Assembly: GCA_963828855.1 (NCBI GenBank)
Contig: CAWHGB010000006.1
Location: 186,001 to 250,000 of the forward strand
Source: CAVVEQ01 sp963828855
GTDB taxonomy: Bacteria > Chloroflexota > Anaerolineae > Anaerolineales > Anaerolineaceae
Reading direction: 5' to 3'
DNA length: 64,000 nt
Under the pieces are notes generated by a model. That model did no database searches. It was not told where the DNA came from and worked only from the letters and a program-made list of their open reading frames with translations. The position numbers were made by a program, and so were the translations under genes. Position 1 is the first letter of the stretch; each line of letters starts with the position of its first letter. This document shows, in pieces, positions 28,389 to 38,401 of this stretch.

Positions 28389-28461
28389 TTGAATTCCTCC
28401 TGAAAAATGGTATTCGGTAAGTTGAAGGAATATTAATATATCATTATTTTGAAAGAAATAT

Positions 28462-28488
28462 AAAAAAACGGGTGCATAGAGCACCCGT
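28462..28488 (-). terminator. Intrinsic terminator after the 28.5-29.3 kb gene
   Basis: Minus-strand ACGGGTGC, 5-base loop, GCACCCGT, then a T7 run. Confidence 0.85.
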
Positions 28489-28513
28489 TAATCCATTGAT
28501 CAGTATAGGGCGA

Positions 28514-29346
28514 TTACAGTTTCCCTTTTTTATCCAACCGGTCAGCGATATCTTCAGTGGCGGCGGAAGCACCCATCTGAGCTCCTCCCCCGACCATATC
28601 CCCTATTCCCTCCTTGCTGTATTCACGGCCGGCGGCGATCAACTCCTCGCCTTCTTCGATCTTCTTCACACCCTGCTTTTCGAGTTTTACACCTGCTTTC
28701 TTAAGCTGCTTGCTGCCTTCCGCAAGCCCTTCCGATACAGCCATGCGGGTGACGCCTTCGGCGATCTCGTTATTGCCCATCTCAGCGATCTTTCCACCGG
28801 CAGCTTCGATGGCTTTGGCAACACCCTTGGTGCTGGCAGCTTTGAGGATCTGTTCAACCGCCAGTTCTTGAAGCAATTCCCCGCGCTCCGCCAGGAACTC
28901 AGTCAGGGCAGGCATTTGAAGCATATCCACCACATCGCTCACCGCCCAGAGTTCGCCAGCGACGCGGGCCAACTCCAAACCGGTCTCCAGGTCATCCTCG
29001 CTCATCAAGCCAACCATGGCGCTCATCACACCCACGTCTTCTGAGGTTGCCAGCATTTCTGCGCCTTCTGCCACATCCACCACACCTGCAACCCCAACCA
29101 CATCACTGAGGGTTTTCACCCGGTGGGCAACAACGGCAGCATCTTCGGCGCGGGTAAGATCGCTCACCCCGGCAGCGGTTTGCATACGACCAAGATCAAC
29201 CACATCCTTGCCCGGTTTGAACCTTTTGCGCACCTTCGGTGATATGCTCCTCGGCGTTTACCGCCTGGGTGAGGGCAGCATCCCGGGCTTCCTGGGTCTT
29301 GGTTCGCCAGTTTCTTCTTGCTAATGGTAACTTTTTCGCTTGTCAT
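28514..29346 (-). CDS. Unrecognised alpha-helical protein (frameshifted N-terminus)
   Basis: About 275 aa, starting with MTSEKVTISKKKLAN at 29346. The frame changes near 29300 and 29230. The body is almost wholly helical, Ala/Glu/Val-rich, without Cys, without transmembrane helices, and with irregular internal similarity (VVDVAEGAEMLATSEDVGVM, AVSDVVDMLQMPALTEFL). The end is rich in Lys/Glu (KKAGVKLEKQGVKKIEEGEE), coiled-coil-like. I do not recognise a family. It lies between lipoprotein genes and before a strong terminator, so it may belong to an envelope or stress unit. Confidence 0.6.
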
Positions 29347-29383
29347 TTTTTCCTCTTTCGTTATCAGATGTAAATGAACCCGA

Positions 29384-30148
29384 TTATTCAAGATTGTAAA
29401 GGACTTGCATGGCATCCTGTGCGCTACGGAATTCGAGCTGGTTGTTCCGGATGGAATACACCGAAGCATTCTCCAGCGCGGTCAGGTATTGAAATTCCTG
29501 CGCCATGACATCCTCCGCGCAGGCCATCATCGTGCTTGCAGCGGGTTCGATCTTGATCTTGTTCCCATCGGTTTTGTAGGTGGTATTGTAATTATTGCAG
29601 CCGGCATTCCCGCTCAGGGTGCCATCGCTTTTAAAAATGGCGGTGATCTTGGAACCGGCCACAAGACCCACAACGGCTTCCTTGCCGTTGTTCACGTTCA
29701 CAGCATCCCAGGTACCGCTGGTGAGGGAAAGGGGAACCTGCACTGCGAACATCATGATATCCGCGCCCTGGGCAGTCGTTTAAGAACAAGGGTGGCTTCA
29801 TCCATCTCGGTAGGAAGCGGTTTCACTCAAACCTTTGGTAAAGTCATCTGCCTGCTTCATCACGTCCTCCGGGCAGGCCATCAGGGTGGATGGGCCTAAT
29901 TTGAAGGTTAGCGAGCTTCCGCTCACCGCGTATGTCCCACTGATACGGTTGCATCCATCCGAACCTGGAAAAGGTGAGATCCTGGCCGAAGGATAGGTTT
30001 GGCATGGCACTAGGGATAACGGGTGTTTGTCCCAGGCTGGCCAGTTGCCAGTTGGTACCTGGGAGCTCTGAAGCTCGTGCTGGAAGAACAACCAGCTGCA
30101 GTGAGGGCGAGCAGAATAACCATCGATACTAAAAACGATTTTTTTCAT
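29384..30148 (-). CDS. Lipoprotein with two META (DUF306) domains (frameshifts)
   Basis: The start at 30148 gives MKKIVFS and, after one base is removed near 30128, a lipoprotein signal with lipobox LTAAGC. Two META domains follow. The first has SGSDGCNRISGTYAVSG and LGPSTLMACPEDVMKQ; the second has GTLSGNAGCNNYNTTYKTDG and EPAASTMMACAEDVMAQEF. The GCNxxxGxY and MACxED motifs are diagnostic. Breaks also occur near 30070, 29970 and 29770-29800. META proteins such as HslJ are linked to envelope stress and heat or novobiocin resistance; the molecular function is unknown. Confidence 0.82.
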
Positions 30149-30177
30149 TTTTTAATCCTTTCTTACTTCAATTTAGC

Positions 30178-31004
30178 TTACTGTGGTCTTGGCAGCAGCC
30201 AGACCCGTAGGTTGTCGAAGAACGCCGTGAACGGGGTTCCGGTGTTATCGCTGGCTGCCTGGATAAAGAAACCGATCCAGCCGGTGTCCGTGAAGGAGTA
30301 ATCGGAAGCATTGGCAACATTAACTCCGTTGACAAAGAGTTGATAGGTTCCGTTGTTGGCGGCAATTCCGATCACATTGGTGAGACCGGGACCGACCCGG
30401 ACCGCGTGATTGGAGGTGAGGGGTACGATGCGCTCGCTTGCGTGAGCCATCGACCTTGGTCATGAAGAAGCGACCGTCGCAGGCAAGGCCGTAAGACGTA
30501 GCCCTGGGTTTCGCTCTGTCCGCGAATGTAGAGCCCATAACGGTCGTTGGGGCGGCAGCTTTGCGGGTTGGTGACCAGGGTATCGGCGTAGAAATTCTGA
30601 ACGCTCGCCCAGGAGTGCTGCCAGCAGATCAGCCCGGGCTGACCCTTTGCCTTCCATCATGAATTGGCCGTTGACCACACCGGATTTATAACAATTGTTA
30701 TCGAATGAGCTCCAGTTCCGGTTGGTGCTGAAGTCATCCGAGCCATCCGGTGCTCCGAAGATCAATGCCGGGTCATTCGGGAGCACTGTGGGGGTGGGGG
30801 GGATGGGTGTGGGCGGCACCGCGGTGGGGATCTGCGGGGTGGGGGTGGAAGGCGGGGTCGCGGTTGGAATGGCCCGAACGGTGGCATCCACGATGGCGCT
30901 CACCAGGGTGGGATCCGGCGTCGGTGGAGGTTGCGGGGCGCACGCGCTGAGCGCGACCATGAGGATCAATGATGTTGAAACGATCATTAATGAACTTTTT
31001 TCAT
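30178..31004 (-). CDS. Pro/Thr-linker lipoprotein with concanavalin-like domain (frameshifts)
   Basis: The ATG at 31004 has a good Shine-Dalgarno (AAAGGAGT). It joins the signal SLILMVALSAC (lipobox LSAC) only if AAAAAA and GTT are each overcalled by one base; the intact frame begins at 30987. A linker of repeated TPTP/PPTP units follows, then a jelly-roll-like domain (DDFSTNRNWSSFDNNCYKSG, QGYVLRLACDGRFF, NHAVRVGPGLTNVIGIAA, GWIGFFIQAASDN). Breaks are near 30625, 30470 and 30440. It shares its plan with the lipoprotein at 24567-25341. It is likely a surface glycan-binding lipoprotein. Confidence 0.72.
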
Positions 31005-31032
31005 CTAATTACTCCTTTGGTATTTCGAAAGG

Positions 31033-31957
31033 TTAAGACAATAATGTTAAATTCGGTAGCAGCACGAATTCGTATCCTATGGGGAACGGATTGACTTGGA
31101 TAAGGTTCCAAATCACTCCTATTTTGTTGGATCCCAGGTCCTTTTCAGTTGAAGGGTGATCTATCGGTGCAGCCTCGGATGTGCTCGCAATTCCAGGAGA
31201 GATCGGCGGATGAGCACCACCTGGCTGTAGATTACCCAGCCAAGGAAAAATGGTGATAAGGAATGCAAAGGTGGTGAAAAGTGTGGGAATGGTGGTTTTT
31301 AACTGACCGGCGGAGGTTTGAACCATCTCCACCTGGGCGCGAATTTGACTGAGGTTGTTGTTGATATCCGTCAGCTGTGCATCAAAATTCCCTACCGCGG
31401 TGGAACCTTCTCCACACCTGTAGCGGTTTGTGCACGAATCTCGCGACCGAACTGGTGATCTTATCCGCCAGGGTCTGCAGATTTGTGATCTTATCACTTA
31501 CGCCTTGCAGCATCGCAGTATCCACGACCGACCAAGTTCAGGAAGGGAAGTTTGCCGATGACCTCCGATCCAGTAGGCAAAGGTTCCAGGGTGTCTTTGA
31601 GACCCAGGAAGGTATCCTGAATGGATTGGACCGCATCCTTGAACTGTTGGTCCTTGCACGAGTGGAAGCAGCGTGAGGATCACGCCCTGATCCTTCACGC
31701 TCTGGCTGATCTGTTCGGCGCCGCTCTGGAATTCCTGCGCGATCTGGTGAGCCTGGTCCAAACGCATGGTAACCCTATCGATACGCTGACCCAACAGTCA
31801 GGGCAGTCTTCTCCACCGTGTTCAAAAGGTCCACCACGGTGGTGGAAGCCTTGCTGAGGAACGACCAGGTGCCGAAAAGCGTGACCGCGGAAATAAGGAT
31901 CACGATCGCGCTGATCACGATCACCAGATACTTCGAGAAATTTGTGTTTGTTTTCAT
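31033..31957 (-). CDS. Membrane protein with coiled coil, family not recognised (frameshifts)
   Basis: An N-terminal transmembrane helix (YLVIVISAIVILISAVTLFG) precedes a long heptad-like region (TTVVDLLNTVEKTALTVG, IDRVTMRLDQAHQIAQEFQS, DAQLTDINNNLSQIRAQVEM). A second hydrophobic helix (LFTTFAFLITIFPWLGNL) lies near the C-terminus. The frame breaks around 31785, 31700-31640, 31520 and 31415, so the exact sequence and end are uncertain. The arrangement recalls periplasmic sensor-like coiled coils without an output domain. I do not assign a function. Confidence 0.6.
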
Positions 31958-32095
31958 ATTCTAATTTCCCTTTCCGACAAAGAATTTAATCAACCTTCGA
32001 GGGATTTCCATGGAAGCAGTCGTTATGGAATACCCATTCATATCCTAGGTTAAGGGACATATTCATAATTATAGTGGATGCGACGATTCATTCGA

Positions 32096-32590
32096 TCAGC
32101 CGTTATCTTTTAGGGCTTTCTTGACCTCTTCAAGGGCTTCATCATCCAGTGTGGATTGAAACACCTTGCCATGGTAATTCTCCAGCGCGGCGCGCAGCGG
32201 ACCGGGGTTCACTTTGGATGCCATGATAAACAATGCAGAGGTGCCGGGGTTCAACTCGGCGGTCACATCCTTGACGAAGTCCTTATCCACTCCCAAGATG
32301 CGCCATTTTTCCGATCAACGCACCGGCAGCTGCCCCCAGGAGCATCCCGCCGATGGGAAAGAACACGCTGGCTATGATCAGTCCCAGGATACCACCGCCC
32401 ACCGCGCCAGCTTTCACGCCGGTATCGGCCATGTTCTTTGACCTTTACCTTGCCTTCAGCATCTTTCACGATCACTGCGGCATCATTGATCTGAATCTGC
32501 GACATTTTTTTGCAGCAGCTTTGATATTGCCCAGATAGGTTGCCCGGCTTCCTCCATATTGTCAAAGGTTATGACAAGCAAATTGGCCAT
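32096..32590 (-). CDS. DUF1269 membrane protein (several frameshifts)
   Basis: The true start is ATG 32590, giving MANLLVITFDNMEEA, the classic DUF1269 beginning. NDAAVIVKDAEGKVKVKE follows, then a Gly/Ala-rich glycine-zipper-like hydrophobic segment (FFPIGGMLLGAAAGALIGK in the shifted frame), and the end reads FVKDVTAELNPGTSALFIM and KVFQSTLDDEALEEVKKAL. About 163 aa. Breaks lie near 32545, 32435 and 32310. The function is unknown; the Gly-zipper may insert in membranes. Confidence 0.8.
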
Positions 32591-32768
32591 TCCGATTCTC
32601 CTTCCTATAAAATTACCCAGGGAACGTGATCCATACATAGTATCGCCCTAGCAGTTTATTATTGCTGAAACATGATATTACTTGATAAAACCGAACACAA
32701 GGGCATTAAGTGCTAAAGTATGGTGTTAAAATGATTTCTCGCGAAGATAAAATATTCATCGAAAGAGA

Positions 32769-32789
32769 TGAAATTCCTGCAGAATTTCA
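32769..32789. promoter_or_regulatory. Perfect inverted repeat upstream of threonine aldolase
   Basis: TGAAATTC (32769-32776), 5-base spacer CTGCA, GAATTTCA (32782-32789). It lies 62 bases before the start codon and downstream of an AT-rich -10-like stretch (TAAAAT near 32741), fitting an operator. No regulator is assigned. Confidence 0.35.
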
Positions 32790-32850
32790 GTGACAATTTC
32801 CCGAGAGGTTTGAAACCCAACGAAAGGATTAAAATCAATTCGAGGATAAC

Positions 32851-33897
32851 ATGGAAACCATTGTTGACCTGCGTTCGGATACCGTAACCCACCCCACACC
32901 CGAAATGCGCCGTGCGATGGCGGAGGCTGAGGTGGGCGATGACGTGATGCACGAGGACCCCACCGTCAACCGACTGCAGGCGTTGGCAGCGGAGAAAATG
33001 GGCAAGCAGGCCGCGACTTTTCATCGCTTCCGGTACGATGGGAAACCTGCTGGCAGTGCTGGCGCACGCCGTCCGCGGGGATGAGGCCATCCTGGGGAAT
33101 CTTTCGCACACCTTCCTCTTTGAAGGCGGCGGTATGGCCGCGCTCGCAGGGGTCACGTCCTTACCCGCTGCCCAACCAGCCGGATGGCACTCTTAGGCTG
33201 GAGGATATCCGTGCCGCTATCCGATCTAAGGGCAACCCGCATTACCCCATTTCGCGTCTGCTGATCCTCGAAAATACCCACAACCGCTGCGGTGGATCTC
33301 CCCTAAGCCTGGAATACACCCGGCAGGCGGGAGAGCTTGCCCACGCGCACGGGCTTTCCTTTCATATAGATGGCGCCCGCATTTTCAACGCCGCGGCCGC
33401 CCTGGGGGTGAGCGCCGCGACACTGGCTGCACCGGCGGATTCGATCACTTTCTGCCTTTCCAAGGGACTTTGCGCCCCGGTCGGCTCGGTGCTGTGCGGA
33501 TCGGCGGATTTCATCACCCGCGCGTGGCGCTTCCGCAAGATGCTGGGCGGCGGCTGGCGGCAGGCCGGGCGTGCTGGCTGCGGCCGGGATCGTCGCGCTG
33601 GAAAAAATGACCGGGCGGCTCGGGGAGGATCACACCCGCGCCAAAACCCTGGCAAAAGGCCTGGCGGAGATCCCCGCCCTGGAGCTGCTCTATCCCGATC
33701 CGCCTATCCAACATGGTCTTTGCCCGTCTCGCGGAGGGATGCCCGCTGACTGCGCCTGCGCTTGCTGAAGACCTGGAGAAGATGGGCGTGAAGATCAATG
33801 TGGTCGATGAGCGCCGTTTCCGTCTGGTGACGCACTTCTGGGTGGATGATGCCGGTATTGACAGGCACTGGATGGATTCCGCCAGGCGCTGAAATGA
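32851..33897 (+). CDS. ltaE: Low-specificity L-threonine aldolase (three or more frameshifts)
   Basis: A PLP enzyme that cleaves threonine or allo-threonine to glycine and acetaldehyde. The N-terminus VDLRSDTVTHPTPEMRRAM, then GDDVMHEDPTVNRLQ, IDGARIFNAA (PLP-binding Asp) and the Schiff-base lysine in TFCLSKGLCAPVGSVL are all family hallmarks. Single-base overcalls break the frame at 33015 (TTTT), 33569 (GGG) and 33706 (CC). After repair, NMVFARL and the C-terminal part follow. The last codons are uncertain: the uncorrected frame stops at 33892, and a shifted frame reads ALDGFRQALK with stop at 33897. About 345 aa. Confidence 0.9.
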
Positions 33898-33967
33898 TCG
33901 CACCTGGTCATTGAAATGTATAATGAAGTCCCCATCCGGGGAAGATGAATTTACCCAAGAGGTGAAA

Positions 33968-34896
33968 ATGGATCTGCCGAAAATATGCGTATTTCCAGGG
34001 GAAGTTCGTGCCCTATTCCGAGGCCAAGGTGGGTGTGCTCACGCATGGACTGAATTACGGAACCGCCGCCTTCGGCGGTATCCGCGCTTACTGGAACGAG
34101 CCGGACGAAGCAGCTTATACCTTTTCCGCCCGATCGAGCATTACACGCCGCTTTCTGAATTCCGCAAGATCCTGCTGATGGATTTCGGGCAGACTCCCGG
34201 AATCCTGCTAAAGATCACCCTGGAATTGCTGGCAGATGGAGCAGTATCACCAGGATATCTACATCCGCCCCCTGGCTATAAGGCGGATGAATCGATCGGG
34301 GTCAAATTGCATGGGGTGAAGGATGAGTCTGAGCATCGTGGCGATCCCTTCGATCAAGATATTTCGGCGATAAGGAGGGCATCCACGTCACCATTTCCTC
34401 CTGGCGGCGGGTGGACGATAACGTCATCCCTGCGCGCGGCAAGATCGCCGGGGCCTATGCCAACAGCGCGCTGATCAAATCCGATGCCGCCCTGGCCGGC
34501 TACGATGAAGCCCTCACCCTCAATCAGGATGGGCACCTCTCGGAGGGCAGCGCGATGAACTTCTTCATGGTGCGCAACGGCATCCTCACCACCCCGCCGG
34601 TGACGGATAATATCCTGGAAGGCATCACCCGCCGCACGGTGCTGGAGCTGGCTGGGAGCCTGGGCATCCCGGTGCAGGAGCGCACCATTGACCGCACCGA
34701 GGTTTTCGTCTGCGAGGAGCTTTTCCTATCCGGTACAGCAGTGGAAGTCACACCGGTGCTGCAGGTGGATCACCGCCTGGTGGGCGATGGGAAGGTGGGT
34801 CCCATTACCACGGCCATTCGCGAGAAGTTCGCGAAAGCCGTGCGGGCTGAGGAACCGGAGTTCCGCGCCTGGAATGTGCCGGTGTATTCGAAATAA
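33968..34896 (+). CDS. ilvE: Branched-chain amino acid aminotransferase (frameshifts)
   Basis: A PLP fold-type IV transaminase acting on Leu, Ile and Val. It starts with MDLPKICVFPG. After the overcalled GGGG near 34000 is reduced, KFVPYSEAKVGVLTHGLNYG follows. AFGGIRAYWNE, the PLP lysine in VIPARGKIAGAYANSALIKS, GHLSEGSAMNFFMVRNG and TPPVTDNILEGITRRTV are all characteristic. Further breaks occur at 34090-34180 and 34190-34370. About 305 aa. It is transcribed in the same direction as threonine aldolase, 70 bases downstream, so possibly one amino-acid unit. Confidence 0.9.
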
Positions 34897-34906
34897 CAAT
34901 AAATCA

Positions 34907-35041
34907 ACCCCTCCCTCAATCCCTCCCAATCCGTTCCGGATTGGGGAGGGAAGTCGCAATCTCCCTACAAATACCGAATCCGAAGGATGCGGCATCCCTC
35001 TCCATCCTGATTGTTGGATTGGGGAGGGATTAGGGAGGGGT
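34907..35041. repeat. Long imperfect inverted repeat (CCCTCCC-rich) between convergent genes
   Basis: The left arm at 34907-34932 and right arm at 35016-35041 pair over about 25 bp with one bulge on each side (ACCCCTCCCT...AATCC against its complement). The right arm contains the last codons and stop of the PIG-L gene. The enclosed 80 bases hold an extra GGATTGGGGAGGG copy. It may be a terminator, a REP-like element, or a small inserted inverted-repeat element. Confidence 0.6.
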
Positions 35042-35797
35042 AGTTTTTATTAAATCTGCCACAAGCGTCGCGCCGAAGCCAGCCTGGTGATAGCGGTTGA
35101 TGGAGGCGCGCATGTCCTCCTCATCCGTGAAGAGCAGCTCGATCTGCGAGGCGTGACAGGCGAAGGCGTCCTTCCAGATCTCCGCCCCCTGTTCTGATAC
35201 TGGTTGTGGAAAATTCCTTTGCCCCCGCGGGGACGAAATCCTCCAATTTATGCTTGCCGTGCACCAGGTAGGGGTAGTCGGCGTAGTACCACAGGGGAAT
35301 TCCCAGGCGCTCTGCGCCGCTGCCGGGTGAGCAGGTGGTCGCGGTGGCTGCCGATGGCCAGCGGCGCGGCCAGTTGGCAATCCTCGGGCAGGTTCTTGCG
35401 GATGAAATCGGCGATCAGCGGGATCAGGTAGGATTCCTCCGGCTCCGGGTCGTGCATCAGCTCATCATCGCTGAAAACCACAGGTTGATCGGTGCCGGGC
35501 AGATAGCGGTAGATGGCATCCGGGACGGTGAAACGCCGCCAGGCGGCTCCGAGCATCCCGCAGCAGGCGGCGTCTTCAGTCGCACGCTTGCGCGGAACAT
35601 CGTCGCCAATACCCCAGAACTGATGCATCAAGTTGGCCTGCTCGGGCAGGGGGCGGCCTTCGGGCGGGTCGCCGGCACAGATGGTCCAGATCTCCACCTT
35701 CGCGCCGCGCGAGGTCAGCTCCCAGACCATGCCCGCCCGCGGAAAGCACCACATCGTCAAAATGCGCGGAAAGAAAGACCCAGTGTTCTTCATTCAT
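35030..35797 (-). CDS. PIG-L family deacetylase-like hydrolase (frameshifts)
   Basis: A zinc hydrolase of the LmbE/PIG-L group, about 255 aa. The N-terminal motif is FLSAHFDDVVLSAGG (the usual AHPDDE site with Phe-Asp variation), and a second metal site is AIGSHRDHLLTR. KVEIWTICAGDPPEGR and FACHASQIELLF are also typical. The frame breaks near 35735, 35320 and 35210. These enzymes deacetylate GlcNAc-type sugars or glycoconjugates; the substrate here is unknown. The start overlaps the stop of the MFS gene by 8 bases, and the C-terminus runs into an inverted repeat. Confidence 0.86.
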
Positions 35798-37086
35798 TCA
35801 GGTTTGCCTTGGAATTGAGATTTTTCGCGATCTCTCCGCGGGTCACCTTCGCCTGGAAGAGGATTCCCCCGGCGACAAAAAAGGCGGCTGCCGCGAAGAA
35901 CACAGCGCGGTAATTTTGCAGCGAGGGAGCACCACCGCCATTCAGCATCACCCCGAAAAGCAGGGCGGCGAAGGCGCCGGAGAAACTGGTGGAGATGTTG
36001 TTGTAGCCCATGTACTGCCCGGCTTCATCGAGGGGGGCGATATCCCCGGCGAGTGCCGGCAGCACGGCGATGATCGGCCCGGTGGCCACCGAACGGAACG
36101 CCGCCAGCGCCATGAAGAGAGTGCTTTCGCGGGTGAACGCCATCAGCGCGGTGGCGAAGGCTGCCCCGAAGGCGCCAGCCAGGATCAGCTTCCGCCGCCC
36201 GATCTTATCCGAGAGCACACCGGCGGCCACCGCCGAGACCAGGGTGAAGAGGATGTTCACCATGCCGAAAGTACGCAGCGCGGCATCCGGGTTTGAAGCG
36301 CCTAAATAGACCGCCATGAAGTCGCGCGCGTAGAACTGCAGGCTGAGCAGGCCGATCCACATCAGCGTGGCAGCGCCGACCATCCAGAAGAAGACCCCCA
36401 CGTAAGTTTTCACCTGGAACATGGCGGCAAAGGTCTGGAAGAATCCCAGTCGGGGGCTTGCGGAGCGGGCTTATCCTCGCCGCGGATCACCCAGGCGTTG
36501 CAGATGCCGGTGAGTGCCATTGTCACTCCCATCGCGATGAGAGCCAGGTCGGTGCGGCCGATCTCGGAGAGCCAGGTGACAACCAGGAACCCGGCCACCC
36601 CCGCCAGCAGGGCGTAGAACCCCTGGATGCCAGAGGCCAAGCCCGCGCTGTTCCTCCGGGACCACGTCCACGAGCAGCGGCCACCAGGCGCCGTTGGCGA
36701 TGTTGGTGAAGACCTGCATGCCTAGGTAGCTGATCATGATGAGCGGCAGGGAGAGCCTGAACCAGGCGGCCAGGGCGATGAAGGGCAGCGCCAGCAGGCT
36801 GCCGGTGAGCAGCAGTGGGGTGCGCCGCCCCCAGGTGCTGGTGGAGCGATCGCTGAGGATGCCTGCCACCAGGCTCATGACGATGCCAACAAGCGTGGAG
36901 ACGAAGGCGATGATTCCCACGGTGATCTGGGCGGTGCCGGGCGTAGACCACCTGCTGGACGAGCGGCAGGAGCAGGATGGAGTTGAAGGAGGTCCAGACG
37001 AAGTTGGCGCCCAGCATGGCCAGGGGCATGCCGAGGATGAAGGCGAGCGATCGCCTAGGGGCGCGCAGATCAAGGGTGGCAGCCAT
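35790..37086 (-). CDS. MFS transporter (frameshifts)
   Basis: About 430 aa, twelve hydrophobic helices. The first half holds VVYAPGTAQITVGIIAFVST and the loop DRSTSTWGRRTPLLLTG. The second half has AAGVLSDKIGRRKLILAG, the canonical MFS loop motif between helices 8 and 9. The D-R-S-x-x-x-x-G-R-R-x-P variant resembles the sugar/cation (GPH) or MFS_1 subgroup. Breaks are near 36945, 36650 and 36430-36450. It is co-transcribed with the PIG-L hydrolase, which suggests uptake or export of an acylated sugar compound (inference). Confidence 0.87.
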
Positions 37087-37118
37087 GATATTTTTAGGTG
37101 AAAAAACCCTGCAGTAGT

Positions 37119-37448
37119 CTAGAGCAGAAGCTTTTGCAGTCGGAAGAGATCATCCATCGAACCCTTGATCTTGATCTTGCGCTGCATGTAGGCGTTTTGG
37201 GGATTGATCTTTTTCTCGATGATGCCAGCCATCACATCGGTGGTGGTCTTGATGGTCATATCCGGCTTTTCGAGCGCTTCAGCGGTGAGGGTGGCTTTGG
37301 AGCCGTCTTCAATGCTGACCAGCCATTTTTCGCCGCTGTCGGTGAAATCGAACTGCAGGGTCTTGGTGTAGCCCTTGAGGGCTGTCTGGACATCGGGATT
37401 ATCGAACTTCTCGACGAACTTCTGCAGGTAGGGTTGGATATCGGCCAT
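37119..37448 (-). CDS. SCP2 sterol-binding-like domain protein
   Basis: A 109-aa single-domain protein with an intact frame. The ATG at 37448 is preceded by GGAGGAAACATTCTC. The sequence (QPYLQKFVEKFDNPDVQTAL, LQFDFTDSGEKWLVSIEDG, PDMTIKTTTDVMAGIIEKKI, YMQRKIKIKGSMDDLFRLQ) is a canonical SCP2 fold, a hydrophobic tunnel that binds lipids or acyl-CoA. The ligand is unknown. Confidence 0.92.
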   Translation of the reverse strand: MADIQPYLQKFVEKFDNPDVQTALKGYTKTLQFDFTDSGEKWLVSIEDGSKATLTAEALEKPDMTIKTTTDVMAGIIEKKINPQNAYMQRKIKIKGSMDDLFRLQKLLL

Positions 37449-37596
37449 GAGAATGTTTCCTCCGGGATTGGGTTTAAGGTCAATTTTAATCCCGAATGCT
37501 CCAGCCCACAGCATATTCCATCCGACCTATAAAGTATCAACATTCTATGGTTTTCTCCCACGCGGTTCGGTTGTATACTGATTTCCGAGCACAACC

Positions 37597-38395
37597 ATGC
37601 AGATCGTATCCTTCAACACCTTCGGGCTGCCCAACTACATGAGCTGGCGGCGCATCGCGGATATTGCCACCGAGGTCACCCACCTCGATGCCGATGTGCT
37701 CTGCTTCCAGGAGATCCAGCAGAAAGCCTATATCCCCCATTTATAGAAGCACCTTCCTCGCACATCCACATCTGGCCTTTCGGCACCGAGGGCTCACATC
37801 CCCATGGGCAACCTGGTCACAGCTTCCTCGCTTTCAGCCTATTCGCAGCCGAGTTCCATCTCTTTCCCAACCGCGGGAAAAAGGTCAGTATCGGTTTCGC
37901 GGACTGGTTTTCCTACAAGGGGGTGTTGCTCACCGAGTTTGACTGGGCGGGCCAGAAGGTGGTGGTGATGAACACCCACACCAACGCCTCCTATCTGGCA
38001 AAGTGGGATCCCGAAAGCCCCATCTCGCGCATCCAGCGCGACCAGGTGGCCTTCCTGGCGGAGATTGGCCGCGCGCAGGCTCGAGGATGCTTTCGTGGTC
38101 ATCTGCGGGGATTTCAACTTCCCGCGCGGAACGAAGATGTACGACGAGATGATCGAAAAGAGCGGCTTCTTCGACCCGCTCGCCGATGATCCCCGCCCAA
38201 CATACCAGCCGGTCTCGTTCCTGAAAAAATCCTGGTCCATACCCCTGGATTTCTTTTTCTGCCGGCAGCCCGCTTGGGAAAACGCTGAAAGTAAATGCCG
38301 ATATCCGCAAAATGGTCAACCCTGTATCTCGTTTCCCCTACGGGCGCTTTTTATCCGACCATTTCGCGATTATACTTAACCTCGAAAAGGAGTAA
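37597..38395 (+). CDS. Endonuclease/exonuclease/phosphatase (EEP) family protein (frameshifts)
   Basis: About 264 aa. It starts MQIVSFNTFGLPNYMSWRR and continues with the metal-binding Glu of DVLCFQEIQQKAY, VVVMNTHTN, the catalytic VICGDFNFP, and at the C-terminus LSDHFAIILNLEKE (active-site His). Breaks occur near 37740, 37800-37900, 38080, 38275 and 38330. The fold includes DNase I, sphingomyelinases and inositol phosphatases; the sphingomyelinase-like branch fits best. The next gene starts 6 bases downstream, a holin/phosphatase fusion, so the two may form a phosphoester-hydrolysing pair. Confidence 0.83.
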
Positions 38396-38401
38396 ATACT
38401 T

